DNA of 64,000 nt from Okapia johnstoni (taxonomy: Eukaryota; Chordata; Mammalia; Artiodactyla; Giraffidae), in the NCBI GenBank assembly GCA_024291935.2, contig CM044315.1:53542385-53606384 (forward strand), given 5' to 3'. This document shows, one piece after another, positions 12,049 through 22,195 of the stretch. Position 1 is the first letter of the stretch. Each line of letters starts with the position of its first letter. The notes below the pieces were generated by a model. The model was not told where the DNA came from. It made no database searches and saw nothing but the letters and a program-made list of their open reading frames with translations. The position numbers were made by a program, and so were the translations under genes.

Positions 12049-13198
12049 CAAGGACAGAAATATAGATCAATGGAACAAAATAGAAAGCCCAGAGATAAAT
12101 CCACGCACCTATGGACACCTTATCTTTGACAAAGGAGGCAAGAATATACAATGGAGAAAAGACAATCTCTTTAACAAGTGGTGCTGGGAAAACTGGTCAA
12201 CCACTTGTAAAAGAATGAAACTAGAACACTTTCTAACACCATACACAGAAATAAACTCAAAATGGATTAAAGATCTAAACGTAAGACCAAAAACTGTAAA
12301 ACTCCTAGAGGAAAACATAGGCAAAACACTCTCCAACATAAACCACAGCAGGATCCTCTTTGACCCACCTCCCAGAATATTGGAAATAAAAGCAAAAATA
12401 AACAAATGGGACCTAATTAAAATTAAAAGCTTTTGCACAACAAAGGAAATTATAAGCAAGGTGAAAAGACAGCTTTTGGAATGGGAGAAAATAATAGCAA
12501 ACGAAGCAACAGACAAATAATTAATCTCAAAAATATACAAGCAACTCCTGCAGCTCAATTCCAGAAAAATAAATGACCCAATCAAAAAGTGAGCCAAAGA
12601 ACTAAACAGACACTTCTCCAAAGAAGACGTACAGATGGCTAACAAACACATGAAAAGATGCTCAACGTCACTCATTATCAGAGAAATGCAAATCAAAACC
12701 ACAATGAGGTACCATTTCACACCTGTCAGAATGGCTGCTATCCAAAAGTCTACAAGCAATAAATGCTGGAGAGGGTGCGGAGAAAAGGGTACCCTCTTAC
12801 ACTGTTGGTGGGAATGCAAACTAGTACAGCCACTATGGAGAACAGTGTGGAGATTCCTCAAAAAACTGGAAATAGAACTGCCATATGGCCCAGCAATCCC
12901 ACTGCTGGGCATACACACCGAGGAAACCAGACTTGAAAGAGACACGTGTACCCCAATGTTCATCGCAGCACTGTTTATAATAGACAGGACATGGAAGCAA
13001 CCTAGATGCCCATCATCAGATGAATGGATAAGGAAGCTGTGGTACATATACACAATGGAGTATTACTCAGCCATTAAAAAGAATACATTCGAATCAGTTC
13101 TAATGAGGTGGATGAAACTGGAGCCTATTATACAGAGTGAAGTAAGCCAGAAAGAAAAACACCAATACAGTATACTAACAGATATATGTGGTATTTAG
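12049..13198 (+). pseudogene. L1 ORF2 C-terminal coding remnant
   Basis: One continuous reading frame runs from 12049 to 13198 with only two stop codons, at 12518-12520 (TAA) and about 12591 (TGA, probably from TGG). The open pieces are 12215-12520 and 12635-13198. The second piece (187 aa) keeps the C-terminal cysteine motif C-x3-C-x7-H-x4-C of ORF2 ([18 protein letters not shown]). The endonuclease and most of the polymerase are absent because of 5' truncation, so the piece cannot act on its own. Confidence 0.88.
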
Positions 13199-13535
13199 TC
13201 AATCAGTAAAGATAACCCTGTATGCAAGACATCAAAAGAGACACAGATAAATAGAACAGTATTATGGACTCTATGGGAGAGGGTGAGGGTGGGATGATAT
13301 GGGAGAATGGCATGGAAGCATGTAAATTACCGTATGTGAAACGAATCGCCAGTCCAGGTTCAATGCATGATACAGGATGCTCGGGGGTGGTGCACCGGAA
13401 TGACCCGGAGGGATGGGATGGGGAGGGAGGTGGAAGGGGGGTTCTGGAAGGGGAAAACATACACCCATGGTGGATTCATGTCAATGTATGGCAAAACAAA
13501 CAAACGAATAAATAAATAAATAAAAAGATAATTAT
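12049..13535 (+). mobile_element. ruminant L1 3' end: ORF2 C-terminus, 3' UTR and tail
   Basis: 5'-truncated in ORF2, starting at the 'gacagaaatatagatcaatgg' codons. Low divergence. The 3' UTR (about 13200-13530) includes the G-rich 'gggatgggatggggag' patch and ends in (AATA)n/A-rich sequence near 13505-13535. It is the younger type of L1, compared with the copy at 4-5 kb. Confidence 0.93.
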
Positions 13536-14220
13536 AGGCTAATACTACAGGAAAACGTATAAAAATCTCCAGTAAAATACTCACAAACTGAATTCAACAA
13601 CACATTAAAAGGATCATGGACCATGATCAAATAGGATTTATCCCAGGGATTCAGACATGGTTTAATGTCCGCGATCAACCAATGCAACATCCTACTTTAA
13701 CAAACTGAAGTATTAAAACCATATGATAATCTCAATATATATAGAACAAATTATTGACAAAAGTTAACATCAATTTATGATAAAAACTCTCATCAAGATG
13801 GGTAAAGAGGCATACATGCGTGCATGCTCAGTTGCTTCAATTGTGTTCGACTCTTTGTGACCCTGTGGATTGTAGCCTGCCAGGCTCCTCTGTCCATGGG
13901 GTGCTCCAGGCAAGAATACTGCAGTGGATTGCCATGCCCTCCTCCAGTGGATTTTCCAGACCCAGGGATCAAATCCATGTTGCATGTCTCCAGCATTGGC
14001 AGCCAGGTTCTTTACCACTAGCACCACCTGGAAGCCCAAAGAGGGACATACATCAACATAATGAAGTTGCAGGATACAAGATTAATGTAATAAAATCTGT
14101 TGTGTTTCTATACACTAATAGCAAACTGTCAGAAAAAGTAATTAAGAAATTAACCCCATTTGCAATTACATAAAAAAAATATGAAATACCTGGAAATATA
14201 TCTAAGATAAAAGACCTGTA
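13536..14220 (+). mobile_element. older L1 ORF2 fragment, split by a SINE and internally deleted
   Basis: 13536-13803 matches the mid part of L1 ORF2 ('ggatttatcccagggattc' block). 14038-14220 matches a later block ('gttgcaggatacaagatta', then 'aaagacctgt'). The segment between them is deleted, and an antisense BOV-tA sits at the join. It is more diverged than the L1 directly upstream, and lies in the wrong order to be part of that same element. Confidence 0.82.
13804..14053 (-). mobile_element. BOV-tA SINE, antisense, with imperfect target-site duplication
   Basis: The plus strand reads the reverse of the SINE: 'tgctcagttgcttcaattg' (tail side) to 'ccacctggaagccc' (head), at about 13816-14037. 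The flanks 'aaagaggcatacat' (13804-13817) and 'aaagagggacatacat' (14038-14053) are the same apart from two extra bases, consistent with an old target-site duplication. Confidence 0.88.
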
Positions 14221-14246
14221 AAAAACAAAACAAAACATGGTGCTTT

Positions 14247-15919
14247 ATCTAAGAAAAATAATAATTTTTCCAGATGTTAGTTGACTAATATATTACTAGC
14301 TTAATATATCCTTAGATTTTCTTCCTATTAAGTTTATATAATACTTACAATAAACATGTTACATTTATTAAGTATTTCAATATCAATATATGCTTTTATC
14401 TATGCAATTTCTCAAAGATAATTCCAAGGTGGTATTTGGAGATGAGTCATTTAATAAAATTATTATATAACTGCTAATGATAACTACCAACAGTTATTAA
14501 CTCAGGTAAAATATTTTCAACCTGCTTACAACGGTACTCTTCTGTTAAAATAGCTTCCGATTACATAAAGTTGTGTTTTACTTCAGGAAGTTGCGGTATC
14601 TTATGCAACCTTTTAAAGCATTACAGTAGAATTGCGCACGCTAAAATTAGGAAACTATCCATTTCTTCATTCTCTTACCCACCTATGTATCCACTGACGT
14701 GATACAGTGTACTGAACTATAGTCAGTGAAGCACTAATTGTATTTTCTGAGATGACGAAAAAGATATGATTCTCTCCTGTAGTGCTAGTTTTCTTGTCCA
14801 TAAGCATTTCACAGCTTAATGTCAAAGCCCCTGCATAAGATGTAAAGGAACAAGAACTGTACTCTGATACTTTCTAGTGGGAAAGTGTCCATCAGATATT
14901 TTATAATGAATACAAACTTTAGTATCAATGGGTATTATACCCGGTTCAGCCAAATTTAAAAATAGATATCAAGTATTTATTCCCATGCCTTAAATAGAAT
15001 AAAAGTTTTAAACAATTTAATTCAAATGGTATCTTTTAAGAACAGTTTGATTTTTTTTCTTCCCTAGAATGTCATGTCTATTCAGATCCACAAACCTGAT
15101 ATTATTATGCATCACTGACTATGCCTCTTGTTGGAGTGGACAACAAAATTGACAAACTCAAGCACAGATCAGGGAAATCACTCAGTGTAAAACCACAGTT
15201 CAAGAAGGATTTGGAGCAAGTAAATTATGGTACCTTACCTTCAAAGTTTTATAAATTGAATAAGTTGTATTGCTTAAAATTGGAGTAGACATCTAGTCAA
15301 TTTTTTCCTGTAGTAAGAAATGGTTATGGTGTTAAAATATGCATTTTATCTTCTGTTTGGAGCTGCAGTATAGCAAGATAAATCTCATCTTTACATAAAA
15401 TCAGAATGCATTTCACACTGTCAACTTTTTACAAACCAGTTTGAGCAGAACACTCATTAAGAGTAATGGAAATTGAACATATACAGATACTGTTACACCA
15501 CAACAAAATTTAAATCTCTAATGTACAGGATATTACCAAGTATGAAAGATTCATGAGTTAAGTTAGGATCTTAAAATTAAAAGGTATATAATTTGGTTTA
15601 CAAATCAAGTTGATCTTTCTCATGTTTGCAGAACTTGCTATTTTGTCACCAATGTTGCTGCAGCTAAAAAGGTAGTTCTTTACTGCTTTAACCAGGTGTG
15701 ATACATCTAGCATGAAATAAATGTAGGGTAAATGAATGCCTGTGTGATTATATTGAGGATTTTTGGCAAAATTTTCAAAGGGTGTTGAGGGCCTAAAACA
15801 TATCCTCCCCTGCTCTGGAAATGTTTCTCTAGTATTCCATCTAATTTTAAAATTCTTTTTAGGACATTCTCCCCCACCTCCACCTGTTCTTTAGTTACCA
15901 GATTTATATTAGATTTTAG
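14247..15919. other. no recognised feature
   Basis: About 1.7 kb of AT-rich DNA. No open frame of note and no repeat I can name. Confidence 0.45.
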
Positions 15920-16282
15920 TGAATATCTTAGTCAGCTGGACCTGCCATAACAAAGACTTTAAATAACAGAAAGATGTTCTCTCCCAGTTCTGGAGACTGG
16001 AAATTCCAAAATCAAGGTGCCAGCAGGATTGGTTTCTCCTGAAGCCTCTCAGCTTGTAGACAAATATCAGCTCACTACATCTCACATGGCCTTTGTTTTG
16101 TGCATACACATCCTTGATGTCTCTCTTCTTAGAAGGCCACGAGTCCTTTTGGATTGGGGGCCCCACCCTTATAACTTCATTTAACTTTAATTACCTCCTT
16201 AAAGGTCCTGTCTTCAAATACAGGCACATACGTGGTTAGGACTTCAAGATGAATTTTGAAGTGAGAAAATTCAATCCATACA
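15920..16282 (-). mobile_element. MaLR-type (MLT1/MST-like) solo LTR, antisense
   Basis: The reverse complement starts 'tgtatggattgaatt' and continues with the typical 'ccttgattttggaatttcc..ccagaactggga' order. On the plus strand 'cagttctggagactgga' and 'tcaaggtgccagcaggatt' are plain. About 360 bp, with no internal retroviral region beside it. The same family occurs in sense at 26.1 kb. Confidence 0.8.
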
Positions 16283-16459
16283 GTCAATCGTTTTTCTTTC
16301 TCTTTTTACACTAAAAAGTTAAAATTTGGTCTTGTTTGCAAGCCTCCATGGGTGTCGGACTCGTTCCATGTATTTAGACCTCATTTTACACAATTATTTT
16401 GCTGGTGGAAAATGTTTAAATTGAAATGAATGTTAATGATAAGCAGTTTAGTAATTGAG

Positions 16460-16650
16460 TTTAGAAGTTAATCCCTTGGATCTAGGCCAAGCTGTCTGAA
16501 TTTGGATCCCATCTACACCATTTGTTGGTTAAGACCTTGAGGAAAGTTATTCTCTGTGCCTGAATCTCATTTGTAAAGCTGGTATATGTAGTGCTTTAAA
16601 AGTAACTCACAAAGCATTATAAAAACTTCTGACAAATATTAAATACTTTA
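16460..16650 (+). mobile_element. MIR SINE, sense
   Basis: Ordered MIR words: 'gtctgaatttggatccc', 'aagaccttgaggaaagtta', 'tctctgtgcctgaatctc', 'tttgtaaagctgg'. It is an ancient, diverged copy. Confidence 0.65.
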
Positions 16651-16754
16651 CAAGCATTGTATACTTTTATATATATTCTAATACTTAAAGGAATACTTTT
16701 ATTATAAGTGAAGGAGAATTAAGAAAATACATATTTTCAATTACAAGTTGGTGA

Positions 16755-16985
16755 AATGTATGGACTCTGGTGTCAGGCTGCCTTGATTTATATTCCTGGC
16801 TCTGTCACTTTTTAACTTAATGTTATTTGAGAAGTCACGTAATCTCTCTAAGCCTAATTTTGCTTATGGGCAAAACGACAATTAGAAATAGCACAATAAT
16901 ACTTCATGGGGCTGTTGTGAACATTACATGTGATAATATAGATAAAACACTCAGAGCATTGCTAGGCACAAAATGGGAATTATTA
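16755..16985 (+). mobile_element. MIR SINE, sense
   Basis: A well-preserved MIR: 'tatggactctggtgtcagg', 'cctggctctgtcacttt', 'agtcacgtaatctctctaa', 'ggctgttgtgaacattaca', then 'gcattgctaggcacaaa'. Confidence 0.82.
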
Positions 16986-17036
16986 CTCATGACATTTCAC
17001 TTATATAAATATTAATAGAAAGATGAACATCCTTTG

Positions 17037-17062
17037 ATTTGACTATACTATTTGACTATACT
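17037..17062. repeat. exact 13-bp tandem duplication
   Basis: 'atttgactatact' twice in a row. Confidence 0.85.
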
Positions 17063-17640
17063 AAATGCTTCATGTTTTGTTTTATTTTTTAATTCAGCTA
17101 AAGCTGAGCCATAGTCAGAGTCTTTCTAACTGCCATTACTGAAATTCAAGGTTTTCCTTCTACTTTTGGGGATGGTTCTGAGTAGGAAAATGGAGAAGGT
17201 GTTCAGCTCCCAAAGCAGTCTCTGCAGATTGATACTGTTTGTCTGTTTGAAGTTTGGGTAAATGATGAGCAGTGCCAGTGTTTCGTTTCAAAATCTGTGG
17301 ATAGGAACTGGTTAGGTAGATATGGTATTCTGATGAAACAAATCCAAGTCACCCTATTTATGGCCAGTTACTAAACTATTGGTGCAGTAGGGTAATGATT
17401 TCCAAGGAAATATAAAATTTTAAGGAGGAACTGGGTAATTTAACTGGGTCAACAAACTTAATAGGGTCCTTACAACTTTGCCCCCTCTTTGACTCAAAAG
17501 TTACACATCTTCTAATTTATCCTTAGAAAATAATAGGTCAAGTGCACAAAATATAAATATGATGTCCCATAAAAGATGAAAAAATAGTTTGCAATCTTGT
17601 ATGATTATACTTATTTATATGCCTGCTTTTACTGTGTATG
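17063..17640. other. no recognised feature
   Basis: Moderate AT content, no repeat seen. The last bases grade into a TA/TG-rich tract. Confidence 0.4.
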
Positions 17641-17706
17641 TATATGAAAAATATACATATGTTATATATACCTGTATATACATATAATATGTGTGTGTGT
17701 GCCCTC
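17641..17706. repeat. TA/TG-rich low-complexity tract
   Basis: Alternating purine-pyrimidine runs (tatatac, acatat, gtgtgtgtg) directly before the antisense SINE. They probably include the decayed tail of that SINE. Confidence 0.7.
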
Positions 17707-17911
17707 GTGTATGGGCTAAGTTGCTTTAGTAGTGTCTGACTCTTTGCGACCCTATGGCCTGTAGCCTGGAAGATTCCTCTATCCATGGGATTCTTCAGGC
17801 AAGAATACTGGAGTTGGTTGCCATGCATTTCTCCAGGGGATCTTCCCAACCTAGGGATAGAACCCATATCTCTTATGTCTCTTGCATTGGCAGGCAAGTT
17901 CTGTACCACCC
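17707..17911 (-). mobile_element. BOV-tA SINE, antisense (left half of an inverted pair)
   Basis: The plus strand runs from the reversed tail ('gtctgactctttgcgaccc') to the reversed head ('gttctgtaccac'). The head meets the head of the next SINE with no spacer. Confidence 0.9.
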
Positions 17912-18113
17912 AGGTGGCACAGTGGTAACGAATCTAGCGGCAGTACAGGAGACCCAGGTTTGATCCCCTGGGTTGGGAAGATCTCTCAGAGGGATATGGC
18001 AATCCACTCTAATATTCTCGCCTAGAAAATTCCGTGGACAGAGAAGCCTGGCAGGCTACAGTCCATGGGGTCACAAAGAGTTGGACATGACTGAGCAACT
18101 AACACTTTCACTT
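17911..18113 (+). mobile_element. BOV-tA SINE, sense (right half of an inverted pair)
   Basis: Begins 'cccaggtggcacagtgg', has the tRNA-like head and full body, and ends 'ctaacactttcacttt'. It is head-to-head with 17707-17911. Confidence 0.92.
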
Positions 18114-18212
18114 TCCAGTATTCTTGTCTGAAAAATTCCACTGACAGAGAAGTCTGGTTGGCTACAGTCCATGGGGTTACAAGAGTCAGACACATTTGAG
18201 CATGCCTGCAGA
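18114..18212 (+). mobile_element. extra partial BovA unit, sense
   Basis: About 100 bp starting 'ccagtattcttgtctgaaa' and ending 'gagtcagacacatttgag', a second BovA 3' body after the complete SINE. It makes the array a SINE plus half unit, like a dimeric BOV-A2 arrangement or a truncated second insertion. Confidence 0.85.
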
Positions 18213-18359
18213 CCTATATATAATGTCAATAAAGTAATAGTGGTTATCTTGGGATGCTTATAGTTTGTTTTCCCCAGGATGTTTGATATTTGATCTACAG
18301 TTATATATGCATTCTAATAACAATACTACTAATAAATAAGATCTGAAATTAGTGATAAT

Positions 18360-18590
18360 TTATAATTCAGACACTGCAAGTAAATGTCATGACCCTAGAC
18401 TGAATGATGTGCACTTTCTGTTTCTTAGTTTGCTCATTTATTGAAAGAAAACAAGAAAACAGACCTTCTCTGCCTCATAAGATTACTGTAGGAATAATAC
18501 AGAATGAAGAATACAAAAATACTTTACAGTGTTGAAAGAACAATTAGGGTTAGTGACAATAGTAAAAATAAGAATGATGATTCTCATCTG
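18360..18590 (+). mobile_element. MIR SINE, sense (diverged)
   Basis: Parts fit MIR in order: 'tcttagtttgctcattta', 'ctgcctcataagattactg', 'aatactttacagtgttg'. Low similarity. Confidence 0.5.
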
Positions 18591-18932
18591 AGATGATTAA
18601 GGGATACAGTGCACATTTTAGTTTTTTTTTTTTTTTCTTTGGAAAGCATAATCTGTAGAAACACAAATTCCATTAAAAGCCCATTCTGGGCAGAAATTTA
18701 AACTAGAGAGGAATGACTGTATTTGGATACTGCTGATGAAAGAAAATTTTATAGGATGGTAGTTGTCAAAAACTACGTTATATCTAATATATGGCAGAAC
18801 GCATCTTGGAGGTAGATTCTTGGTTATAAATCTTAGGAGGAGCACATAGCCATGTAATCAACACTAAAATCTTGGCTTTGTAGCTGGTTACTGCACTGAG
18901 GGCCAACAGTCATGTTTCAATTTGTGCACATA
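18591..18932. other. no recognised feature; T run
   Basis: Includes a T13-14 run at about 18621-18636. No repeat family assigned. Confidence 0.4.
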
Positions 18933-19017
18933 TGCAGTTGTTCGACAAAAAAGTTTGTTTGGGTTTTTCCATGACATGTTAGAGAAAAAACTGAATGAAC
19001 TTTGTGGCCAACCCAAT
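18933..19017. mobile_element. short mariner-derived MITE (BTMAR-like hairpin)
   Basis: An 85-bp element made almost only of two inverted arms. The left arm reads 'gttgttcgacaaaaaag..gtttgggttttt'. The right arm reads 'aaaaaactgaatgaacttt..ggccaaccc', the reverse complement with a few changes. It resembles the ends of ruminant mariner elements with the internal transposase deleted, like the primate MADE1 type. Confidence 0.75.
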
Positions 19018-19159
19018 ACATGTTGGATAACCCCCTGATGCTCATTTTAGGATGGCACGTCGTATGGTTTTATGAGCTGCTAAAATGTTTCATCTGCATT
19101 TTTAAGTCTACACAGTTACAATTATAATAGAAACTACACCCTAGATTCATAATGTGCTA

Positions 19160-19530
19160 GGAATAAAAGTGGCTTTAGTATATGTGAGACTTGGCTTTGG
19201 ATTCAGGCCCTGTCATTTACCACTTTTGACCTGGGACAAGTCCCTGGTGGCTCAGATGGTAAAGAGTATGCCTGCAATGCAGGTGGGGAATATCCCCTAG
19301 AGAAGGAAATGGCAACCCACTCCAGTTTTCTTGCCTGGAGAATTCCATGGACAGAGGAGCCTGGTGGGCTACAGTCCATGGGGTCACAAAGAGTTGGATA
19401 CGACTGAGTAACTAACACTTTCACTTTCAAGTCAATTAAATTATGGAAGTCCAGAGTTTTTATCTTATTTTGTACAGAATTTTAGAGGATTGGAGAATAA
19501 ATATGTAAAACACAGTGCCTATGAATCAAG
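19160..19530 (+). mobile_element. MIR SINE, sense, interrupted by a BOV-tA
   Basis: The first part, 19160-19242, has 'gctttggattcaggccctg' and 'tttgacctgggacaagtc'. After the SINE the MIR resumes at 19428 with 'caagtcaattaaattatgg' and ends near 'aaaacacagtgcctatga'. Removing the SINE and one 'caagtc' restores the expected MIR order. Confidence 0.75.
19237..19433 (+). mobile_element. BOV-tA SINE inserted in MIR, 6-bp target-site duplication
   Basis: SINE body 19243-19427 ('cctggtggctcagatggta' to 'actaacactttcacttt'). It is flanked by 'caagtc' at 19237-19242 and 19428-19433. It is well conserved and so fairly young. Confidence 0.9.
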
Positions 19531-19864
19531 GGAATAATAGGCTACTCAAGGAGAATATTTAGTTTTAAAACTTGTAAACGTATCATATACAATTTTTTAA
19601 TGATCCTGACTCATGAATAACTTGAATCCAAATTGAGTTTTTTTTGTTTCAAAATATATGCTTCACCCAAAGATTTCCAAAACATTTGAATCTTTAAAAG
19701 TTAAACATATAGGAAAGACTTCCTTCTTTGCCTTCCCTTGCATTTTTTTAGTACCATTGACTGATATCATTTCCCTCAGTTTACATACTCATGTGTGTCC
19801 TTCAAAATGGAGAAAGAAAAGAATTGGAGATAAATTCTCTCTGAAAGTGGACACCGTTTTAAAA

Positions 19865-19975
19865 TAGATACATGCATATGTATAACTGAATTGCTTTGCT
19901 ATACACCTGAAACTAACACAGTATTAATCAACTATACTCCAATATAAAATAAAAATTAAAAAATAAAACTTACCA
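19865..19975 (+). mobile_element. L1 3' UTR end, sense
   Basis: 'gatacatgcatatgtataa', 'acacctgaaactaacacag', 'tcaactatactccaatat' and an A-rich end. This is a typical mammalian L1 3' terminus, severely 5'-truncated. Confidence 0.82.
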
Positions 19976-20364
19976 TATTACACAATAAAATGGTCATGGA
20001 AAGTAAAATAAAATAAAATTGGTTAATAAGAGTCCGTGAGCAGGCCCTGGTTTCTCCTTCAATGCAAGCTATCTTGGGAAAACATACCCACTTGAGGTTT
20101 GACAGGCAGAGGCCACTACGGTCAGCTCAGTTGACAAGTTGGCTCCTGCCCCAGGTATTAGAGGAGCAGTCCATCTGCATTTACTTTATACTGAAAAGTG
20201 ATTTGCCAGCAAGAGGCTACTGAGACACCTGCAGAGCTCTCTTTCTCTGACACTGGGCAACAAAAGACTACAGGAAGCTGCACATGTCTTTTGGGAGTCC
20301 ATCAGTCTAGTCACTAGGCAAAACATGTGTCCACAAAGTCCTTTGTGACCTCTTTATTTCATGC

Positions 20365-20918
20365 TATGTTTATATTTATTGAACTCATCTGCATCTTCCC
20401 ACTATTCTAGAAGCTAGGCATTTAAAGATGAATAAGGGGAGTCTTTTTTCCTCTCAGAAGACGGAGAGACATAAATGCATGCAGGACAAGTTATAGCACT
20501 TAACAAATACTATTATTTAGTATGGTCAGTGCTGTCACAGAAATACATAGTAAATTTTATCATATCAAAGAACAGGGAGTGAATAATTCTGTCTGAATGA
20601 TTCTGGAAGGCTTCAAAGAGTGGGTGATATTGGAGCTGGGTTTGAGGATTGGAAATAGACAAATATTTTGTGGGCAGAGGAAACAAACTAAGGCTGAAAG
20701 TGTTAGTTGTTCAGTTGTGTCCGACTCTTTGCGACCCATGTAGCCTGCCAGGCTCCTCTGTTCATTGGATTTCCCAGGCAAGAATACTGGAGTGGGTAGC
20801 AATTCCCTTCTCCAGGGGATCTTCCTGACCCAGGGATCAACCTGGGTCTACTACATTGCAGGCAGATTGTTTACCATCTGAGCCACCAGGGAAGCCCAAA
20901 CTAAGGCTAAGAGAAAGG
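20365..20918 (-). mobile_element. L2-like LINE, antisense, split by a SINE
   Basis: The plus strand carries the reverse of L2 words: 'tttattgaactcatctg', 'ctattctagaagctaggca', 'ggaaggcttcaaagag', 'gatattggagctggg'. It is interrupted at 20696-20897 by a BOV-tA. Diverged, with no frame left. Confidence 0.55.
20684..20908 (-). mobile_element. BOV-tA SINE, antisense, 12-bp target-site duplication
   Basis: Reversed SINE at 20696-20896 ('tgtccgactctttgcgacc' to 'gccaccagggaagccc'). Flanking 'caaactaaggct' stands at 20684-20695 and 20897-20908; the first c of the right copy may belong to the SINE. Confidence 0.93.
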
Positions 20919-21027
20919 TAAATTTTAATTCTTAAGAACACTGTTATATGCAGACTGTAAGTATATTTTGTTTAGAGTTGTAGTTCAAGAAATTAAAGTT
21001 CAGACCTACTCAGGAAAGATCTTGAAT

Positions 21028-21684
21028 AATGTACTGTGTTCAGTTCAGTTCAGTTGCTCAGTCTGTCTGGCTCTTTGCGATCCCATGGACTGCAGCACAC
21101 CAGGCCTCCCTGTCCATCACCAACTCCGGAGTCCACTCAAACTCATGTCCATTGAGTCAGTGATGCCATCCAACCACCTCATCCTCTGCCGCCCCCTTCT
21201 CCTGCCCTCAATCTTTCCCAGCATCAAGGTCTTTTCAAATGAGTCAGCTCTTTGCATGAGGTGGCCAAAGTATTGGAGTTTCAGCTTCAACATCAGGCCT
21301 TCCAATGAATATTCGGGATTGATTTCCTTTAGGATGGACTGGTTGGATCTCCTTGAAGTCCAAGGGACTCTCAAGAGTCTTCTCCAACACCACAGTTCAA
21401 AAGCATCAATTCTTCGGTGCTTGGCTTTCTTTATAGTCCAACTCTCACATCCATACATGACTACTGGAAAAACCATAGCCCTGACTAGATGGACCTTTGT
21501 TGGCAAAGTAATGTCTCTGCTTTTTAATATGCTGTCTAAGTTGATCATAACTTTTCTCCGAGGAGGAAGCGTCTTTTAATTTCATTGCTGCAGTCACCAT
21601 CTGCAGTGATTTTGGAGCCCAAAAAACTAAAGTCTCTCACTGTTTGCACTGTTTCCCTATCTATTTGCCATGAATGTACTGTGT
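21028..21684 (-). mobile_element. BovB 3' end, antisense, 12-bp target-site duplication
   Basis: Element at 21040-21672, 633 bp, 5'-truncated. On the minus strand it keeps a 143-aa open piece (21117-21548) with [19 protein letters not shown] and [13 protein letters not shown], the C-terminal part of the BovB polymerase. Exact 12-bp duplication 'aatgtactgtgt' at 21028-21039 and 21673-21684. Low divergence suggests a relatively recent insertion. Confidence 0.95.
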
Positions 21685-22084
21685 AGCTTGGACTTTATTT
21701 CTGAAACAGTGGTATCCTAGCTATTAAACTGTTATTAGGGAAAGGTAAGAATGAAACCATGTTGCAGAAAATTATCTCAAGTAGCAATGGGGGAAATAGC
21801 CTAGGGTTAAGGATTGATCTAGGAGGAAACTGCAGGCAATGAGTCCATTGTAAGAATCCTGAAATAATCTGAGAAAGGATCACAATAGGGTCAACATTGC
21901 TCATAATTTGGTGTCAGAGTCATGTGGCTCTTCCTTGTAGAATATGATTTTATTGACTATAGAACATTAAGAATCTTCATGAGGCAAGAAAATTTATACC
22001 AATAATAGACATAATTGTAGATAAATTACTTGGATGAGGCTGGAATTTCTGAAATCTTTTTTGAAATTTATGTTTTTTCATATA

Positions 22085-22195
22085 TTCAGTCTTCATTCAA
22101 TAAATCTTTATGGATTGTCTTCATCTTCATAAGATAGCACTATGCTAAGTATAGGATGTTGAATTAGGCACAACCTCTGTGTATGGGCATTTTCT
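22085..22195 (-). mobile_element. L2 3' end, antisense
   Basis: 'cttcattcaataaatcttta' and 'agcactatgctaagtata' are the reverse of the L2 3' end. Short and old. Confidence 0.55.

Larger units (their letters stand above)
12034..14246 (+). mobile_element. composite L1 insertion bounded by a 15-bp target-site duplication
   Basis: The same 15 bases, 'aaaacatggtgcttt', stand at 12034-12048 and 14232-14246. Between them lie an L1 3' end (12049 to about 13535) with its own A-rich tail, then about 0.7 kb of older L1 ORF2 DNA carrying an antisense SINE, then a second A-rich end ('aaaaaacaaaacaaaa', about 14219-14231). The simplest reading is one L1 insertion that carried 3' flanking DNA with it (3' transduction). 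Confidence 0.75.

Noticed and set aside
12109..13053. 314-codon open frame on the minus strand, the longest in the window
   Set aside because: It lies exactly antisense to the L1 ORF2 C-terminus, and the same antisense frame recurs at 36528-37103 in the other L1. It is a by-product of L1 codon composition, not a gene.
19237..19433. tRNA-like sequence in this and the other BOV-tA copies
   Set aside because: The tRNA-Glu similarity belongs to the SINE head. The arms no longer fold as a functional tRNA and are followed by the BovA body.
20878..20897. CTCF-like word 'ccaccagggaag' in BOV-tA heads
   Set aside because: It matches only part of the CTCF core and recurs in all SINE heads. I did not count it as a site, in contrast to the full match at 54835.
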